In this document: positions 8,934-16,724 of the stretch, one piece after another | Numbering within the stretch: position 1 is the first letter of the stretch | Layout: each line of letters begins with the position of its first letter | NCBI RefSeq assembly: GCF_009498035.1 | Contig: NZ_CP034550.1 | Span: 6,138,001-6,202,000 of the forward strand | DNA length: 64,000 nt | Direction: 5' to 3' | Source: Saccharothrix syringae | GTDB taxonomy: Bacteria > Actinomycetota > Actinomycetes > Mycobacteriales > Pseudonocardiaceae | Program-made: the position numbers and the translations under genes | The notes under the pieces: generated by a model | Seen by the model: only the letters and a program-made list of their open reading frames with translations | Told to the model about the DNA's origin: nothing | Database searches by the model: none

Positions 8934-8989
8934 CGTTCCTCGTCGGGTGGGATTGTGAGCGTGTCCGGCGGTCCGGGTGGGTGCGGTGG

Positions 8990-10354
8990 TCACGGAACCT
9001 CGGGGGTGGTCGGTCCGTTCGGCGCGTCGGAGTCGCGGTGGTCACCGGTGTCCCGAGCGCGGATCGAGGGGTCCGGCTGTTGCCGGGCTTTGTGGGCCGG
9101 GTGGTCGTGTCCGGCATGGTGGTAGAGCCGGATCGCGTCGTCGCGGTCGCGTCCGGCCTGCTCGTAGTCGCCCAGCGCGGCGTCGGCGTCGGCCAGGGCC
9201 TGTTTGACCCGGGCGAGGTCGACAGGGTCGGTGTCGGGGTCGAGCAGGCCGGCGGCGGCGTGCAGCGTGACGATCGCTTCGGCGGCGTCGCCGGCCGCGG
9301 TGAGCACGCAGCCGAGCACCGTGAGCACATGGGCGCGGTCTCGTCGAGGCGCGTCGCGGGGCAGCTGCTCGACGGCCTGGTAGGCGTGGTCCACCGCCGC
9401 CGTCCGCTCCCCCGCCGCCAGGTGGGTCAGGGCGATCTCGGCGGCCAGTAGACCGCCAGCGGTGTCCGCGCTGGTCGCACGCCCGTCGGGGCCGGTCGGG
9501 GTCCCGGTCGGGTCGCTCTCCCCCGCGGCGTTGACGTCCCTCGCGGCGTGGAACTGCGCGAGGGCCAGGTCGTACTGGCGCAAGCCACGTCGGGCGCCGC
9601 CGAGGACGGTGTGGGCGAGGAAGCGCGACCGGGGGTGCCGGTGTCGCCGGGCCTGCGCCAGTGCCTGTTGGGCGGCTGCCTCCGCATCGGCGTAGCGACC
9701 CAGGGCGTTGTGGGACGCCCCGATCCGGGCGAGCAGCACGCCGGCCACGGGGTGGTCGAGCTGGTCGGCGGCGGTGGCTCCCAGGTCGTTGACGGCCATC
9801 AGGTCGTCGTGGCGTCGGGCATGGTGCAACGCGGGATAGGCGGCGTCGGCGAACTTCCAGGTCAACGGCAGGTCCTTGAGTGCGTAGGCCACCCGCTGGG
9901 CGCCGAGCACGCAGGTCCGTTCCGCGGCGAACCAGCCCAGGGCGGCCCGGTCGTCGGCGAACACCGGGAGTTCCGGGAGTTCGACGAACCGGTGCTCGCC
10001 GGGGGCCAGCCGCGCCGCCACAGCGGCGCAGTGCCGCAGCAGGTATCCCAGCACCCGGTACAGCGCGTCCTTGTCCTCGGCGTCGGCGGGGAGTTCGAGA
10101 ACCGGTTGTCGGGATTGTCCGGTCGCCCGGTAGCGGCGGGTGGGGTCGCCGGCCGGCGCGCAGGCGTCGGCGGGGGCCGGTGTGCCGGAGACCTCCAGGA
10201 CACCCGCGGCCACGAGTTCGGTGATCGCCGCCGTGGTGGTGTCGGTGTCCTGGTCGAGCAGGGCCGCGGCGGCGTCGACACCGAAGTCGTCGCCGGGCAG
10301 CAGCCGGTGCAGTGTCCTCAACCGGGCGGCGAGGGACGGTGTGGGGCTGTTCAT
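8990..10354 (-). CDS. TPR-repeat protein with N-terminal winged-helix-like region
   Basis: The 454-aa product has an N-terminal 60 residues resembling a small winged helix or helical adaptor ('AAALLDQDTDTTTAAITELVAAGVLEV'), then TPR units through the centre: 'GVLLARIGASHNALGRYADAEAAAQQAL', 'AEIALTHLAAGERTAAVDHAYQAV', 'VLGCVLTAAGDAAEAIVTLH' (read in parts). The family resembles the TPR scaffolds found with STAND/XRE regulators. The ATG at 10354 overlaps the preceding stop by 4 bp (ATGA). The first 25 codons and the preceding gene end are duplicated at 13.83-13.97 kb (see repeat entries). Confidence 0.8.
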   Translation of the reverse strand: MNSPTPSLAARLRTLHRLLPGDDFGVDAAAALLDQDTDTTTAAITELVAAGVLEVSGTPAPADACAPAGDPTRRYRATGQSRQPVLELPADAEDKDALYRVLGYLLRHCAAVAARLAPGEHRFVELPELPVFADDRAALGWFAAERTCVLGAQRVAYALKDLPLTWKFADAAYPALHHARRHDDLMAVNDLGATAADQLDHPVAGVLLARIGASHNALGRYADAEAAAQQALAQARRHRHPRSRFLAHTVLGGARRGLRQYDLALAQFHAARDVNAAGESDPTGTPTGPDGRATSADTAGGLLAAEIALTHLAAGERTAAVDHAYQAVEQLPRDAPRRDRAHVLTVLGCVLTAAGDAAEAIVTLHAAAGLLDPDTDPVDLARVKQALADADAALGDYEQAGRDRDDAIRLYHHAGHDHPAHKARQQPDPSIRARDTGDHRDSDAPNGPTTPEVP

Positions 10355-10429
10355 GACGCCTCTGCGGGATCGGTCGGGTCGAAGCAGGGGGTATGGGGGT
10401 TGCGGCGGTGTGTGGGAAGTCGGAGACGG
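10291..10429. repeat. Direct repeat copy 1 (partner at 13829-13970)
   Basis: This stretch covers the end of the CxnCxxC gene and the first 20 codons of the TPR gene. The same arrangement, roughly three-quarters identical by eye, recurs at 13829-13970 in the same orientation: the 'CGGGCAGCAGCCGGTGC' block, the ATGA overlap, and the same C-terminal 'THRR-x-P ... PTD-x-x-EAS stop' pattern. Confidence 0.8.
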
Positions 10430-10836
10430 CGCACCACTGTGTCCTCCGTGGTTGCGGGCGCACCTGCTCCGACGGGCTTGCGGCTGCCCGGTCGACGCAG
10501 CCTGTGCGGTCGACCGGCAGGACGCCTGCTCACGGTGGAGTCCTCCGGCAGTCCTCTCGAGCGCCGACGGGGAGTACCGCCCCGGTCTGGTGCGTGCAGG
10601 TCGAACCGGGGCGGCTGCCGTTCGGGGACGGCCCACACTGCCCGGTTGTCAAGTATTCGGGCACACACCGGGCACACCTCGCGCGCCGGCGCTGGGCCGG
10701 TGATCAGCACCGATGCCGCACCGCAGGCGGCGAACCAGACGGGAATGCCCCGGAAGTCGATCGGCTCGGCTCCCGCCTCGATCAGGTGGGCCAACGGCCG
10801 GAAGATGCCGAAGGCGGTTCGGGCTACGGCGTCCAT
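10351..10836 (-). CDS. Small protein with possible zinc-binding CxnCxxC motif
   Basis: The 161-aa product is unrecognised. The N-terminal half is well composed and contains 'WFAACGAASVLITGP' followed by 'EVCPVCARIL', a C-x16-17-C-x2-C arrangement that could bind zinc. The C-terminal half is Arg/Pro-rich and may be disordered. The ATG at 10836 sits 13 bp inside the end of the upstream gene, and its stop forms an ATGA overlap with the TPR gene. This is the third gene of the operon led by the dioxygenase. Its role is not known. Confidence 0.6.
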   Translation of the reverse strand: MDAVARTAFGIFRPLAHLIEAGAEPIDFRGIPVWFAACGAASVLITGPAPAREVCPVCARILDNRAVWAVPERQPPRFDLHAPDRGGTPRRRSRGLPEDSTVSRRPAGRPHRLRRPGSRKPVGAGAPATTEDTVVRRLRLPTHRRNPHTPCFDPTDPAEAS

Positions 10837-11177
10837 GGCGTCCACAGTGTCGGCGCGGACGCCACCAGCAGGCGGGGAGCGAACCGCTGGTGTGGCGCGG
10901 ACAGGCTCAACAGGCCCTCGACCACATGGGACAGCGAACCGGTGCGCTCCCACACGATGCCGGGCGGCTCGTCGCCGTCTCCGCGCAACGCCATCGCGTC
11001 GGTGTCGCCGCGCACCCGGATGGCGTCGTGCCAGCCGTCCGGCCACAGTCGGAAGCCGTCCAGCCGGGTGGGGACACCGTCAACCAAGCCCTGGTGCACG
11101 AAGCGCCATCCCGCGTCCCTGATGGCGATCAGTCCCGCCAGGGCGGGGAACGCACGTACCGCGATCTCGTCGTTCAT
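10824..11177 (-). CDS. Hypothetical 117-aa protein
   Basis: The product is a compact soluble protein ('GWRFVHQGLVDGVPTRLDGF', 'DAMALRGDGDEPPGIVWE', 'HVVEGLLSLSAPHQRFAP') with no family I can name. The ATG at 11177 overlaps the stop of the dioxygenase as ATGA, so the two are probably translated together at a fixed ratio. The stop lies 13 bp inside the next gene. It may be a partner or immunity-like protein of the dioxygenase; this is context only. Confidence 0.7.
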   Translation of the reverse strand: MNDEIAVRAFPALAGLIAIRDAGWRFVHQGLVDGVPTRLDGFRLWPDGWHDAIRVRGDTDAMALRGDGDEPPGIVWERTGSLSHVVEGLLSLSAPHQRFAPRLLVASAPTLWTPWTP

Positions 11178-11926
11178 GGCGCGCTGCTCCTCATTCGAGC
11201 GGGGATGCCGGTTCGGATGCCGAGGTGGAGCAGGGGGTTGCCGTTGACGCGGTGCACCACCCGGTGCCCGGTGAACGCCCTCCTGCCGTGCAGCCACCGG
11301 TGGTTGTCGAGGACGTAGCCGTGTCCGGCGCTCAGGTCCAGCTCGACCCGGTGCCGGTCGATCGCCGCGTGCAGCGTCGGCAGCCACCGACTCACCTCGG
11401 GCGAGAACCGCACGAGGTCGTCCTGGCGCAGCCTGATCACGATCCGCCCGTCGTCGCACTCGGTGAAGACCGCGCCGAAGTGGCCGGACGCACCGCCGAA
11501 GAGCACGGACCGGGGCGCATGTAGCGCCGCAAGCGCGTCAGGGGCGGTTTCGGCGAGCGTGTCGTGCACCGCTGCCCCGTCGATCAGCACGCACTGCCCT
11601 CCGCTCACGGCGGGCTGCGAGCAGCTCAGGATCGTCAGGGCGGGCGGGTCGGCGACGCCCGAGCGGTCCGTGTGCGGCGCGAGCGCGCACGAGCTGAACC
11701 CGGCGAACGCGCCGCCCTCGGTCGAGCCGAGGTCAACCAGCGTGGTCACGCCGTCCGACGCGCTGTCCCGGTGCGGGACGACCGTGGCGACGGAGCCGGC
11801 GAGACGCAGCAGGTCCGCCGAGTCGGCGAGTCCTTCCACCAGCGCCACGCCGTGCCGCGTCAGCGCGTCCACCACGGCCGATCCGTCGTCGGCCGCGATC
11901 CGACCGCCCTCGAACGGGTCGTTCAT
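11174..11926 (-). CDS. TauD/TfdA-family Fe(II)/2-oxoglutarate dioxygenase
   Basis: This 250-aa protein belongs to the TauD/TfdA/clavaminate synthase-like fold. Iron ligands are visible: H85 and D87 in 'LAPHTDRSG' and the distal H213 in 'WLHGRRAF', with 2-oxoglutarate-binding Arg candidates at 222/226. Such enzymes hydroxylate or otherwise oxidise small molecules using Fe(II), O2 and 2-oxoglutarate in the cytoplasm; the substrate is unknown. The ATG at 11926 follows a strong GGGAGG. It heads a five-gene coupled operon and is divergent from a NUDIX hydrolase. The CCGAAACG palindrome immediately upstream is likely its operator. Confidence 0.88.
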   Translation of the reverse strand: MNDPFEGGRIAADDGSAVVDALTRHGVALVEGLADSADLLRLAGSVATVVPHRDSASDGVTTLVDLGSTEGGAFAGFSSCALAPHTDRSGVADPPALTILSCSQPAVSGGQCVLIDGAAVHDTLAETAPDALAALHAPRSVLFGGASGHFGAVFTECDDGRIVIRLRQDDLVRFSPEVSRWLPTLHAAIDRHRVELDLSAGHGYVLDNHRWLHGRRAFTGHRVVHRVNGNPLLHLGIRTGIPARMRSSAP

Positions 11927-11938
11927 CGTCCCCACCTC

Positions 11939-11956
11939 CCGAAACGCTCGTTTCGG
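11939..11956. promoter_or_regulatory. Perfect 8+8 bp palindrome, likely operator
   Basis: CCGAAACG-CT-CGTTTCGG lies 13 bp upstream of the dioxygenase start and covers its leader, in the intergenic space shared with the divergent NUDIX gene. Perfect dyad symmetry at this position fits a repressor site, perhaps for the XRE regulator at 12518 (inference). Confidence 0.65.
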
Positions 11957-11990
11957 AAGATCATGAGAACGCGCCACGCTCGAACACGTC

Positions 11991-12012
11991 CAGTGACAAC
12001 CTGTCAACACTG
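11991..12012. promoter_or_regulatory. Second inverted repeat and possible NUDIX promoter
   Basis: CAGTGACAACCTGTCAACACTG contains the dyad TGACA-ACC-TGTCA within a wider CAGTG...CACTG. About 25 bp downstream TACGTT resembles a -10 box for the plus-strand NUDIX gene. Promoter assignment is tentative. Confidence 0.4.
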
Positions 12013-12088
12013 CGTCAGATTCAACGGTGTCACCCGGTGCTACGTTGCAGCCTCGACGCCGTTCGCACTCCCGGAGGTCAACGCCACG

Positions 12089-12511
12089 ATGGACCAGTTC
12101 GTCTACCCCGTCTCGATCAAGGGCGTGGTGGTGCGCGACGACCGGGTGTTGCTGCTGAAGAACGAGCGCGAGGAGTGGGAGCTGCCCGGCGGTCGGATTG
12201 AGCCCGGCGAGACGCCCGAGGAGTGCGTGGCGCGGGAGATCACCGAGGAAACACGGTGGAAGGTGACCACCGGCCCGATCCTCGACACGTGGATGTACTA
12301 CATCAGCGTGGCGGAGAAGAACGTGTTCATCGTGACCTACGGCTGCCACCCGGACGGCGACGCCGAACCCGTGCTCTCCCACGAACACAAGGAAATCGGC
12401 CTGTTCACCGAGTCCGAGGTGCGCGGGCTGACCATGCCGGACGGTTACAAGCGCTCGATCGCGACGTGGTTCGCACACCTGCGCGAGGCCGACCGGGAAC
12501 CGGCCCGGTAG
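12089..12511 (+). CDS. NUDIX hydrolase
   Basis: The 140-aa protein contains a Nudix box at residues 35-57: 'GRIEPGETPEECVAREITEE' fits GX5EX7REUXEE, with the usual Gly after EE replaced (residue 56 is Arg). The metal-binding RExxEE core is intact, so Mg2+-dependent hydrolysis of a nucleoside-diphosphate-linked compound is expected, possibly housecleaning. The ATG at 12089 follows CGGAGGTCAACG. It is the first gene of a two-gene plus-strand unit with the XRE-TPR regulator six bp downstream, divergent from the dioxygenase operon. Confidence 0.9.
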   Translation: MDQFVYPVSIKGVVVRDDRVLLLKNEREEWELPGGRIEPGETPEECVAREITEETRWKVTTGPILDTWMYYISVAEKNVFIVTYGCHPDGDAEPVLSHEHKEIGLFTESEVRGLTMPDGYKRSIATWFAHLREADREPAR

Positions 12512-12517
12512 CCGCTC

Positions 12518-13789
12518 ATGACCGGTGGACGGTGCGAGGTATGCGGGGCCGGGCTGAGCAGGCTCGCCGTCGAGCCGATCTGCCCGACGTGCCACGCGAG
12601 CGCACGTCACGCCCCGCCGACCATGCCCGTCCGCCCGCCGACACCGGCGGTGTGGCTGTGGTCGGCCCCGGAGGCGGCAGCGGCGCTGAGGACCCGCGAC
12701 CTGGCGACGATCCTCCGCCTCCACCGCCGGGTCAACGGCCTCAGCCAGGAACGACTCGCCGCGCTGCTCGGCTACGACAAGACCTACGTTTCCATGATCG
12801 AGACCGGTCGGCGCACCATCAGCGATGTCGCCACCCGACGCCACATCGCCCGCGTGCTCGGCTTGCCGATGCACGTGCTCGGCGTGACCGACAACGACGA
12901 CGCCGACTTCGCCGCGATGATCCAGTTCGGCGACTCGACCATCCGACTCGCCGAGATCGCCCGCCAGTCCGGGCGCGCGGTCGACGCGGTCAACGAGCTG
13001 TGGCCGCTCGTCGCCAGGTTGGAGGCACGCGCCGCCGAGGGCCGCGCCGAGCGGGACACGATGATCCTGCTCGGACAGGGCAGGGCCGCACTCGGTGTCT
13101 CGCTGGGAACCGTCCTGCCCGAGGAGCGCCTGGCCGCCGCGGCACGGTGGACCGGCAAGGCCCTGCTCGTCGCCGAGCGCCTGGGCGACCCGGTGTTCCT
13201 CGCGCACGCGCTCCGAATGCACGGCAACGAGCTGCGCAAGGCCGACCACGTCGGCGCGGCGATCGCCCACCTGAGCCGAGCCGTGGCCGTCTCCGGTGAC
13301 CGTGAGGGCCAGGGGACGGCGTTCGCCCTGCTCGCGCGTGCGGCAGGAGAGCGGGGCGACCGGGACCTGTTCGACCACGCGATCACCGGTTACCGCGACC
13401 TGCTCGACATCGGCACAGGCCGCGGAATGCTGTTCAACCCGTTCACGTTCCGCGAGATCGAACTCCGCGGCCTGATCTCGACCGGTCGCGCCGCCGAGGC
13501 GGTGCGCGTCATGCAGGCCGACCAGGTCCACGGGCCACCCGTCGCACCGCAGTGGCACATCATCGAACGCGTGACCACCGGACAAGTGCTGCTCGCCGCC
13601 CACCACCGCGACGGCGCGTCGGAGGCGTTCCGGGCGGCACTGGTTGCCGCCGAGTCGCACAGACTGCCCCATCAGGTACAACGCACGATCCGGGCGGCCG
13701 ACGGGGCTGGTCTCGCCGAGATCGGCGCCGAGGGCCGCGCCGTCCTCCAGCGGCTGACCGATCAGCTTGCCCCGGCAGTACGCCGGTAG
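12518..13789 (+). CDS. XRE regulator with N-terminal CxxC pairs and C-terminal TPR region
   Basis: The 423-aa protein starts with two CxxC pairs (C6/C9 and C22/C25) that suggest a small zinc ribbon. A canonical XRE helix-turn-helix at about residues 65-125 follows ('LSQERLAALLGYDKTYVSMI', 'ETGRRTISDVATRR'). The remaining 290 residues are TPR-type helices ('AHALRMHGNELRKADHVGAA', 'LARAAGERGDRDLFDHAI'). This layout matches actinomycete regulators that sense through TPRs. It follows the NUDIX gene by 6 bp and probably controls the divergent promoters between them through the palindrome at 11939 (inference). Confidence 0.88.
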   Translation: MTGGRCEVCGAGLSRLAVEPICPTCHASARHAPPTMPVRPPTPAVWLWSAPEAAAALRTRDLATILRLHRRVNGLSQERLAALLGYDKTYVSMIETGRRTISDVATRRHIARVLGLPMHVLGVTDNDDADFAAMIQFGDSTIRLAEIARQSGRAVDAVNELWPLVARLEARAAEGRAERDTMILLGQGRAALGVSLGTVLPEERLAAAARWTGKALLVAERLGDPVFLAHALRMHGNELRKADHVGAAIAHLSRAVAVSGDREGQGTAFALLARAAGERGDRDLFDHAITGYRDLLDIGTGRGMLFNPFTFREIELRGLISTGRAAEAVRVMQADQVHGPPVAPQWHIIERVTTGQVLLAAHHRDGASEAFRAALVAAESHRLPHQVQRTIRAADGAGLAEIGAEGRAVLQRLTDQLAPAVRR

Positions 13790-13791
13790 TC

Positions 13792-14251
13792 CGAGAACAT
13801 CCGAGGTTCGTACCCGGCGCGAGGTGGTGCCGGGCAGCAGCCGGTGCGATGCCCTCAACCGGGTGGCGGCCGGTGGCGGTGTCGGGTTGTTCATGACGCC
13901 TCGGTGGAATCGGTCGGCTCGGAGCAGGAGGTATGTGGGGTCGCGGCGATGGGCGAGGAGTCGGAGGCGGGTCGCTCCGCCGTGTTCGGATCGCCGGGAG
14001 TCCGGTACCCGGAATCGGGCGGTGTCGTTCCCGCCGGTCTGCTGAAATAGACCGGCCGTCACCAGCTCGGTCAGGCCGGTGTCGAGCCAGCCGGGTTCGC
14101 GCTCGGACAGCAGGGCATGGACGGCGCCACAGGGCAGGCCACGCTCTGGGTGGGCGCAGGCCAGGGCCCTCGGGCGGAAGTCGGTGAGGTCGTCGGTCAC
14201 GGTCGCAGCACGTCCAGGGGTGCGGATGGTCGGGTCGGGATTCCAGGGCAC
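13792..14251 (-). pseudogene. Truncated paralogue of the CxnCxxC/TPR gene pair
   Basis: The GTG at 14251 lies 3 bp past the stop of the STAND gene and opens a reading frame with plausible protein ('GAVHALLSEREPGWLDTGLT', 'ELVTAGLFQQ'). Its last part matches the end of the gene at 10351 ('RLRLLAHRRDPT' versus 'RLRLPTHRRNPH'; both end PTDxxEAS-stop after a one-base shift). The ATG at 13894 starts 'MNNPTPPPAA', paralogous to 'MNSPTPSLAA' of the TPR protein, but homology stops near 13829, next to the 3' end of the XRE-TPR gene. This is a cut-off duplicate; the upstream part may still be expressed. Confidence 0.6.
13829..13970. repeat. Direct repeat copy 2 (partner at 10291-10429)
   Basis: Same orientation and same gene-junction content as copy 1, with a one-base length difference in the coding part. 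The two copies bracket the 3.4-kb block holding the dioxygenase, NUDIX and XRE-TPR genes. Confidence 0.8.
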
Positions 14252-14253
14252 AG

Positions 14254-16350
14254 TCAGCGCTCGTCCTGGGCCGTCGCGGCGGCCAGGCGGGTACGGAGCC
14301 GGTCGGTGCGCGGCGAGTTGACCGATTCGTAGAGGGCCAGGGCTTCGGCGAGACGCTGCGGATAGGACGGGTCGTCTGTGGCCTGGGCGATGTCGGCCAG
14401 CACCTCCACCGCTCGCGCACGCTCGGCGGGGTTGCCCACCAGCGCCATGCCGTCCGCGGCCTCGACCGCCAGGTCACGGGCTGCTCGGTAGTGCCGCAGT
14501 CCCAGGTGGGCTCGGGCCAGGTCGATGCGCACGCGCAAGGCGTTGTACTCGTCCGGCTCGGCCAGCGCGGCGAACTCCTCCGCCGTGCGCTGCAACTGGA
14601 CCACCGCCAGGCTGTACTGGCCGGTGTCCACCTGGAGCGCGCCGAGGTTGTGGTTGGCCAGGCCCTGCTCGCGCAACGCGCCCACCGCCCGGTAGGTGTT
14701 CGCGGCCAGGCGGAACTGCGTGGCGGCGAAGTCGCTGTCGCCGACCGCCCGGTGGTACAGGCCCAGGGCGTTGCGGCAGTCCGCCTGCCCCCACTGGTCG
14801 CGCAGCGTCAACCGCAACGCCAAGGCCGCTCGCAACGCCTCGTGGGCCTCCTCGTACCCGCCCAGGGAGATCTGCACCAGCCCGATCCGCTTGAGCATCT
14901 CCGCCCGGGCGGCCTCGTCGCCCAACTCCCCGGCCGCACGCAGCGCGAGCGCGTCGAGCTCCAGTCGCAACTCGTAGTGCTTGCGGTGCAGCCACAACGG
15001 CCACAGCGCATCGACCAGCAGCAGCGCCCGCCGGTACTCCCCCGCGGCATACAGGGCATGGGCGTAGGCCGCGAGGGTGTCGACGTGCAGGTCGAGCCAG
15101 GTCAGCGCCTGCGCGCGGTCGGCGAACACCACCTCCCCGAACCGGGCCAGGTCCTCGGAGGGCACCGGGTAGGGCGTACGGCGCCGGTAGGGGGTGATCA
15201 GGATGTCGGCGGCGTGCAGCGCCGGCCACAGCACCTGGTCGACCACGCGCACCACGGCGGCGGCCCGGACCTCCGGGAGGTCGAGCGTGTCGGCGAGCTC
15301 GCGGGCGACCTGGTGCGGCACCGCCTCAATGGTCCACACCGGCCCGGACATACCGGTCGGATCGATGGCGGCGCTCACGGGCGCGGTGTCGAGCGGGTGC
15401 CCGACTAGCAGCGCGGCCCCGGTCAACTCGTCGATCACGCGCCGCACGCGGCTGTCACGTCGAGACCGGGGCCCCGACGGGTCGAGACCGTGATCGTAGT
15501 CGGCCGTCCGGGTGCCCACCGGAAGCGGCCGGGCCTGAGCGGGCGGGAGCAGCGCGGTGAGCATGCGGAAGGAGAACCGGCTGGTCGGCTGCACACCGAT
15601 CAGCCGGAAGAGAGCTTGGCCGAGCGGGGTCAGGCCGTCGTAGTCAGCCTGGACTGCGTGGTTCACGAGGATGTCGCCGTTCCGGTCGAGCATGTCCAGC
15701 GGGCGGTTAAGGTCGTCGACCAGGTCCGCTAACGGCACACCGGGACGGATCGCCGCGGCCGCGGCGCAGGCGGCGATGGTCAGCGGACGCCCGCAGCACA
15801 GCTCGACCAGCCTGGCGGCGGCCGGGCGATCGGAGTGCACGCGATCAGGGCCGGTGATGCCCTGGAACAAGGCCAGCCCGTCCGCATGGTCCAGAGGCCC
15901 TACCCGGTGGACGCGCGCACCGTGTTCAATCAGCGATCCCAGCGGGTGCCGGCTGGTGGTCACCACCAGGCAGGCCGAGCCGCTGGGCAGCAGCGGTGTC
16001 ACCTGCTCGGTGTGCTCGACGTCGTCGAGCAACACCACCAGCGCCCGGTGAGCGGTCAGGGTGCGGTAGAGCGCGACGCAGTAGTCGACATCGACGGGCA
16101 GCACGTCCTGCGCCGCACCCAGCGCGAACAGAAACCCGACCAGGACCACGCCCCGGTCATGAGTGTGGGCTGGGCCGCCGGCGTCGAATCGGGCATACGG
16201 CACCTCGTCCGGGGACCGCTCGCGGATGTCTAGCAACCACCACACAACCAGGATCGACTTGCCGGGATCGGCAGTACAACACAAAGGCATGTACACGGGA
16301 TAAGCCCTGCTCAGGGGTGCTTTAGTTGGTCTGGTCACGACCTGTGCCAT
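14254..16350 (-). CDS. STAND-type NTPase with TPR domain, degenerate P-loop
   Basis: The 698-aa protein resembles AfsR/NB-ARC-like STAND proteins. It has a P-loop region 'CTADPGKSILVVWWLL' near residue 25 (the first Gly of GxxxxGKS is replaced by Cys), a Walker B-like 'ALVVLLDDVEHTEQV', the NB-ARC 'CLVVTTSRHPL' sensor segment, and a C-terminal run of TPRs ('LGLYHRAVGDSDFAATQFRL', 'NHNLGALQVDTGQYSLAVVQ'). No DNA-binding or effector domain precedes the P-loop, so the N-terminus may have been lost. The start is uncertain: ATG 16350 and ATG 16290 are both possible. STAND proteins act as ligand-triggered switches in regulation or defence. Confidence 0.75.
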   Translation of the reverse strand: MAQVVTRPTKAPLSRAYPVYMPLCCTADPGKSILVVWWLLDIRERSPDEVPYARFDAGGPAHTHDRGVVLVGFLFALGAAQDVLPVDVDYCVALYRTLTAHRALVVLLDDVEHTEQVTPLLPSGSACLVVTTSRHPLGSLIEHGARVHRVGPLDHADGLALFQGITGPDRVHSDRPAAARLVELCCGRPLTIAACAAAAAIRPGVPLADLVDDLNRPLDMLDRNGDILVNHAVQADYDGLTPLGQALFRLIGVQPTSRFSFRMLTALLPPAQARPLPVGTRTADYDHGLDPSGPRSRRDSRVRRVIDELTGAALLVGHPLDTAPVSAAIDPTGMSGPVWTIEAVPHQVARELADTLDLPEVRAAAVVRVVDQVLWPALHAADILITPYRRRTPYPVPSEDLARFGEVVFADRAQALTWLDLHVDTLAAYAHALYAAGEYRRALLLVDALWPLWLHRKHYELRLELDALALRAAGELGDEAARAEMLKRIGLVQISLGGYEEAHEALRAALALRLTLRDQWGQADCRNALGLYHRAVGDSDFAATQFRLAANTYRAVGALREQGLANHNLGALQVDTGQYSLAVVQLQRTAEEFAALAEPDEYNALRVRIDLARAHLGLRHYRAARDLAVEAADGMALVGNPAERARAVEVLADIAQATDDPSYPQRLAEALALYESVNSPRTDRLRTRLAAATAQDER

Positions 16351-16396
16351 CCCCTGGAGATCACGGCCACGGCCGGGACACTGCTGAATAGGGCGG

Positions 16397-16630
16397 TCAT
16401 AGAGCACACGCCGCAATCCTGTTGCACCGCAACGGAATCTCCTCCCGTTGCCGCCACTCGCCATCACACCCCGGACACTCGTGCCACGACGCAGGCCACT
16501 CCGAAACCGGCGTGCGCTCCGGGACTGGTGAAACCGCTGTGCCGCAGAGGGTTTCGCCGTCGTCACCGGGTTGGAGGCCCCTATGGACGGCGTGCCGCTT
16601 CCCCTCGTAGGGGAGCCATCGAAACGACAT
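16397..16630 (-). CDS. Small zinc-finger protein of the Pseudonocardiales type
   Basis: The 77-aa protein begins 'MSFRWLPYEGKRHAV' and has Cys at 'ETLCGTAV' and 'WHECPGCDGEWR', a His/Cys pattern typical of the short zinc-finger proteins repeatedly found in Saccharothrix/Amycolatopsis-like genomes beside XRE-DUF5753 genes. The function of that family is unknown. The ATG at 16630 follows GGAGGTGG, a better start than the ATG eight codons upstream. It precedes the STAND gene by about 50 bp on the same strand and may be cotranscribed. Confidence 0.8.
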   Translation of the reverse strand: MSFRWLPYEGKRHAVHRGLQPGDDGETLCGTAVSPVPERTPVSEWPASWHECPGCDGEWRQREEIPLRCNRIAACAL

Positions 16631-16724
16631 CGCGCACCACCTCCACACGTCCAAGTTCGTCGATCAGGACCGTAGGAATGCGGGGAGTGGATCTTTTGCC
16701 ACCCAGGCAAAGTCGCTCGAACGG

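Noticed and set aside
11990..14251. Minus-strand 1025-aa ORF through the NUDIX and XRE-TPR genes
   Set aside because: Only its two ends are real (the dioxygenase and the truncated paralogue); the middle is antisense to well-supported plus-strand genes.
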